Of a stretch of 64,000 nt of DNA, positions 59,781 to 64,000 are shown piece by piece. The translations under genes were made by a program, and so were the position numbers. The notes beneath the pieces are model-generated. The model had not been told where the DNA came from and made no database searches. It saw nothing but the letters and a program-made list of their open reading frames with translations. This DNA comes from Strongylocentrotus droebachiensis. Lineage: Eukaryota; Echinodermata; Echinoidea; Camarodonta; Strongylocentrotidae. The DNA is taken from positions 310,001 to 374,000 of the forward strand of contig JAVYIG010000632.1 in assembly GCA_035222895.1 (NCBI GenBank), read 5' to 3'. Position 1 is the first letter of the stretch; each line of letters starts with the position of its first letter.

Positions 59781-60458
59781 GGCCCGGTCCCACTGGCCGA
59801 TGGACACAAAACGTATGCATAAAGGACACAGCGGACGAGCAAAATTTCGCGGGTGGCTCCATCCGTTTTCATCCGCTCCAGAAATGGACAAAATTTGCGA
59901 AAATTTGCGAAAACAGAACGGAAAATAACGGACGTGGGTAGTATGTAGCGGGGATGTTAAACGGATGTTCATCGGAAGCCTAGCGGATGAAAGCGGATGG
60001 AAGTGGATGACAGCTTTGAATACTTTATATACGAGATGCATACGCTTACATCCTTTCTATTTCCGTGCTACTAACGATGTATAGACGTTCCATGTACCTT
60101 ATCTTTCCTCCCTCTTTCCGTTTTCAACTGCAGCGGATGTGAGTTGCGAGGATGCCCAGAGGATGCAGAGAGGATACAGCGGACGTTTAACGGATGATAA
60201 CGGACATAGAACGTTTGTTGCTCGTATTTGTCGCGGATTTGCATCGTACACGGCGGAAGTTCATCCGTTCTAAAAGTTTTGTGCAGCTCAAAACTTTTTG
60301 CGCGGATGAAATCACAGTGGACGGATGCTCGATGGATAGAGCGTATGAAACACGTATGCAATGAGTACACAACGGATGCATAGCGTTTTCCAACGGATGG
60401 CAAGATTTTTTTACGTTTTACATCCTCTTTGCATCCGTAAGTGCAGTGGGACCGGGCC
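59781..60458. mobile_element. 678-bp CpG-rich inverted-repeat element (F)
   Basis: Ends GGCCCGGTCCCACTG and CAGTGGGACCGGGCC are perfect 15-bp inverted repeats (two extra bases lie just inside on the right). The body is filled with GCGGATG/CATCCGC and AACGGATG variants in both orientations, well over a dozen. Overlapping minus-strand frames (96, 110 and 68 residues) follow these repeats and have no domain. Non-autonomous; target duplication unresolved. Confidence 0.85.
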
Positions 60459-60835
60459 TTTACAGATAAACCCTCTCTAAGCTTCGTCCGTAAAGGCTAC
60501 ACCCTTATGAGCCGCTTAACTTTATGTGCAATCTCACTTTCTTTGTAATCAGATTGAAAATAAAATTGAATCCTGATTAAATTCTTATTGCATTTTCTAT
60601 ATCATATACAAAGTCAGATACTATAAATACAAAAGACTAAAAAAACAACCAAAAATACTTTGACCATCCATAAACTAAAATTTGACAAGGTTTTCGAACA
60701 ATGCTTTGCCAGAGGGATGTTTGGCATAGATCTTAAAGTCTAAAGAAGGGGTTTAAGGAAGAGAAAGTTTTCTTTATTAAAGCTGGTTTAGAAATAACAG
60801 AAAGCAGACTTCAAGTTACCCTCCATCCCTCTCCC
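60459..60835. other. Non-coding stretch, no feature seen
   Basis: No gene or repeat recognised. Confidence 0.5.
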
Positions 60836-60837
60836 AC

Positions 60838-60990
60838 CCCTTCTCTCTCTCTCTCTCCTCGTCTCTCTATCCTTTCTATTTCTCTCTCTCCTTTCTCTTT
60901 CTTTCTCTCCCCTCTCTCTTCCTTTCTCTCCTCTCTCTCTCCCTTTCTTCTTCTCCCTCTCTCTCTCCTCTTCTCTCTCTCCCTCTCTAG
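60838..60990. repeat. CT microsatellite, interrupted
   Basis: CTCTCT with TTTC interruptions. Confidence 0.95.
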
Positions 60991-61605
60991 AGAACATACT
61001 ATTTGCTATGGACAACACAAGAAATATACAAAAATGTGTCCGTCTGTTCATCCCTCTGTCACCATCTTCAAATTAACCCTTCACTATGTTTAACATAATA
61101 TAATACAACAGCAATGCCTGACATCTATTTTCAGCAGACGACACTGACAATGTTGAGTGAATTTATATCCCAATATGCTTTATTCAAACAGTTTTCACAA
61201 ACAAAAGAATACTTCCCATTTATTCACTCTCAAAGTCTGATAAGATAAGTCTTTTACATATACTCCCCGAGATCTGGAAATAATTTAGAGTTATAAGATT
61301 TTTTCCAACACGATTTAAGAGTTTTCCGGAACGCAAAATCCCAATGCTTGCTTTCCCTCACAAAATGATGAAAACCTGGTTTGAGCAATGAGTTATAATT
61401 CATAACTCCTTGGGTTGAGGTCATATCTCATCCTGCTCAAACGAAAACAATTCATTATCAACTTAAAATGTTTCCCAAATTACTGCTAAAGCTTGGTTAA
61501 GGATTGTAGCAATGAACTTGCAAAGAAGAGTTTGCATTTGATATTTATCACTGGAATATGGTGACATTTGTCTTTGGTTTATTGAAGGTTAGAGTTCTTT
61601 ACAAG
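60991..61605. other. Non-coding stretch, no feature seen
   Basis: No gene or repeat recognised. Confidence 0.5.
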
Positions 61606-61609
61606 GCAC

Positions 61610-61627
61610 CGAGAGAGAGAGAGAGAG

Positions 61628-61699
<72 letters not shown>

Positions 61700-61700
61700 C
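61610..61700. repeat. (GA)n-(GT)n compound microsatellite
   Basis: GAGA run then GTGT run, with one TTT interruption. Confidence 0.97.
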
Positions 61701-61929
61701 CATGCCTAGGAATTCCAAATTCATAGGTGATGCATTTATCAAAATCATCCTTTCAAAACAAAAGTGTGACCTAAAATATTTAAAGTCAATTCTTCTTTCC
61801 ATTCTGTCACAGTTACTTCTTTCACCCTGTATTCTTCTCCTCAACCCCTTTTCTTTTTTTCCTCATGTCATCTGCTCACTAGATTTGTATTCTATAACAA
61901 TTTAACAATTTAGCCCTTCATCTGTATCT

Positions 61930-62172
61930 TGTGTATTCTTTCTCTCTCTATCTCTTCTTATTACTATTCACTCTTTATTTCTTTTCTCATCCTCCTCATT
62001 TTTTTCTCTTTATCCTCCTCCTTCATTTCCTCTTTCTCTTCCTCCTCCTTCTTCTTTTTTCTCATTCCATTCTTTACATAATACAACTCTTCTTTTTCTT
62101 TTCCTCCTCCTCCTCCTTTTTTTTCTTCTTCTCCTTCTTCTTCATCTTCAACTTCTTCTTTTTTCTCATTCG
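61930..62172. repeat. Pyrimidine-rich low-complexity region
   Basis: TTCTTC, TCCTCC and CTTTTT runs. Two similar halves contain TTTTCTCATTC near 62056 and 62160. Confidence 0.9.
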
Positions 62173-62374
62173 ATACTTTACAATTCTCTAGCTTCACCCT
62201 CAGTTCAATAATTCAAAGCATTCAGAGGACCTTTGCACTGCTTCCCCATCCCACCCATCAATGTCAAGAGTAAATACTTTTCCCTCTTCATGATACCCTC
62301 AAATCTTCCACCACCCATACTTTACACATGTAATCCATTTATAGTACTAACAGACCCATGATGTGTTCTTAGTA

Positions 62375-62452
62375 TCGTCTGTTTGGAGACAGAAGGGCGT
62401 AACTCATATACTTAAACACAGAAGTAACCCCTTTCTGGCTCTCAGCAGACGA
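62375..62452. repeat. Short hairpin family P, copy 5 (longest)
   Basis: ATCGTCTG and TGGAGACAGAAGGGCGTAACT pair with the right arm GTAACCCCTTTCTGGCTC and CAGACGAT; a few mismatches, loop about 16 bp. The outer CGTCTG/CAGACG pair extends this copy beyond the others. Confidence 0.85.
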
Positions 62453-62940
62453 TATGTTCTCACACAAGCTTGTAATAACTAAAACGCTATGTGGATTCAT
62501 TCCCAACCATTCATATAAATCTGGACTAGGCGCAAATAAAATGTAGGTCAATCTAAAATCAACATAAATAAAATAGATCAATTACATTCTACATCTAAAC
62601 GTTTCAGCTTCCTTTCATTTGTAATGAAAAACTAAAGCGTCAAAGAAGAAAACAAGTATTGAGTGACCTTAGGAGGGTGGCCATGACAATCATTGTTAAA
62701 ATCATGTTCAACTTGCTTCTCAAACATCAACTCTCATTAGAGAACATTTTATGGGGAATTCCCAAAACAAAATTATTAAGACTTTCACAAGGGATACAAT
62801 TATACCCCCTCCCCCACCAAAATAATGAGATAAGTCATCAAACATTGAGAAATTCTTTGTCAAAATCACAAAACTTCCATGGACTCCAAATTTAAACAGC
62901 CCATGATCTGATTCAGAATTCGAAATTTCTGGGACGGAGA
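62453..62940. other. Non-coding stretch, no feature seen
   Basis: No gene or repeat recognised. Confidence 0.5.
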
Positions 62941-62944
62941 GAAA

Positions 62945-62992
<48 letters not shown>

Positions 62993-62993
62993 T
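62941..62993. repeat. GA microsatellite
   Basis: GAGA run, followed by a C-run at about 63021-63036. Confidence 0.96.
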
Positions 62994-63039
62994 AATTGAG
63001 TTACAAATCATATTGAAAACTCCCCCCCCCCCCCCCCTC

Positions 63040-63465
63040 CATTCCCTCTCTAATATCCTTTGAATAATCGGACAACCATTAAGGGGTCAAATGTCATAGT
63101 CCGGTCTGTTGGTGGGACCGAACTCTTCACCAAGAAAATAAAAACGATAAAAGAGACCCCCAAAATATACCCAAGTCTTTGGGGATCCATACCCATATTC
63201 CCAAATCATATTTTTGGCCCAAAACATAAAGTGCACGACCTAGATCAAACAAATCAAATTTGAAGCGACTTCTTTTCACCATATGACTCTAATATTTTGT
63301 GCAAATTGTGTCCGATTCAATTGAAGCAAGTAATTCATAAGAATTTTTTAGTGCACGCTCACATACAAAATTTTCGCTGGATGCTAAATTGAGAATAAGA
63401 TAGAGAGATAAATAGAGTTTTTAAGCATTAACATTGACAAAGGCAACACAGATAATGTCATGTAT
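63040..63465. other. Non-coding stretch, no feature seen
   Basis: The 67-residue frame at 63060-63263 has no recognisable domain. Confidence 0.5.
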
Positions 63466-63467
63466 AG

Positions 63468-63469
<2 letters not shown>

Positions 63470-63551
<82 letters not shown>

Positions 63552-63560
63552 GAGCAAGAG
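63470..63560. repeat. (GA)n microsatellite, about 38 pure units
   Basis: The longest uninterrupted GA run in the window (about 63473-63548), followed by purine-rich DNA to about 63720. Confidence 0.98.
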
Positions 63561-63720
63561 AGGTATAAAGGAGATAGGAAAAACAGATAGAAAAACAGAG
63601 AAGAAGAAAGGAGAAAAAATCAAGAGGACAGAGGAAAATTGGTGAAAAGAAGGACATGAAACTGCGAAAGAAAAAGAAAAAGATTCAAACAGGAAGGAGA
63701 AAGGGGTTAAAAATGGAAGA

Positions 63721-64000
63721 AAGTTCAAGTTTTGTCAAATTTGTTTAATCAATTAAATCAATTGAATAAATCAAAATGATGCTTGACTTCCGTTACCATC
63801 ATTAAAGGTGAAAGGTATCTACATTTACATGTACTATACTGATAGAAACCTAAATTGCATTTAATAAAAGACTCTGAAAATGCAGAAATTAATCTCAATC
63901 AAATATCCTATGTTCTATAATTGAATTCCCTTAACCAATTTTTCATACATTGATGAACAAAATACACATATACCGAGGGATCCCAAATATAATGTTCTTC
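63721..64000. other. Non-coding stretch at the window end
   Basis: AT-rich, with no feature seen. Confidence 0.5.

Noticed and set aside
60071-60403. Minus-strand frames of 110 and 68 residues
   Set aside because: They lie inside the CpG-rich MITE F and follow its GCGGATG repeats.

Overview
This 64 kb window is eukaryotic, AT-rich, non-coding DNA. I find no gene that I can support. The longest open frames lie in simple repeats (GA/CT, CAC/GTG, a pyrimidine-rich 91-bp minisatellite) and are stop-free only because of composition. The remaining frames are short, lack recognisable domains and have no coherent splice architecture. Intergenic DNA or a very large intron fits best. The density of GA microsatellites, tRNA-derived SINE-like repeats, LINE-like 3' tails and many miniature inverted-repeat transposable elements (MITEs) suggests a marine invertebrate. 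A sea urchin or other echinoderm is my best guess, but this is inference and not proven.

Layout. 0-5 kb: an AGGCCT-ended MITE (1041-1884) split by a second inverted-repeat element that inserted at TA; a GA tract; a small CCAAT/CpG-containing patch near 3.4-3.7 kb; the first copy of the A family. 5-9 kb: a 231-bp tandem duplication, GA tracts, two TTAA-flanked MITEs and an inverted-repeat element at 8.8-9.1 kb. 9-11.3 kb: poly-C/poly-G tracts and a roughly 210-bp uninterrupted CAC microsatellite. 13-21 kb: a second A copy, a five-unit degenerate tandem array, two more AGGCCT elements and a pogo-like MITE. 22-25 kb: a tRNA-derived SINE head and fragments of the D family. 25.9-27.9 kb: a GA tract holding an inverted-repeat element filled with about 14 units of a 91-bp minisatellite. 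29-36 kb: several local duplications, a 107-bp palindromic element, a 324-bp relative of the 26-kb element, a LINE-like tail, and a 139-bp tandem array whose units are interrupted by two unrelated MITEs. 39.8-40.7 and 54.7-55.5 kb: two MITE families lying back to back across one shared TTAA, twice and in different relative orientations. 43-47 kb: three larger inverted-repeat elements (514, about 1022 and 681 bp), two with striking internal palindromes. 50-64 kb: SINE-like copies, a recurring short hairpin family, a CpG-rich 678-bp element, and more GA/CT/GT tracts.

There are no genes to connect functionally. The story here is mobile-element activity. At least five non-autonomous families appear to share TTAA targets and AG...CT ends, which suggests mobilisation by TTAA-specific transposases (piggyBac- or Kolobok-type) encoded elsewhere. 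Other elements use TA or unresolved targets. Family names given as letters are mine.
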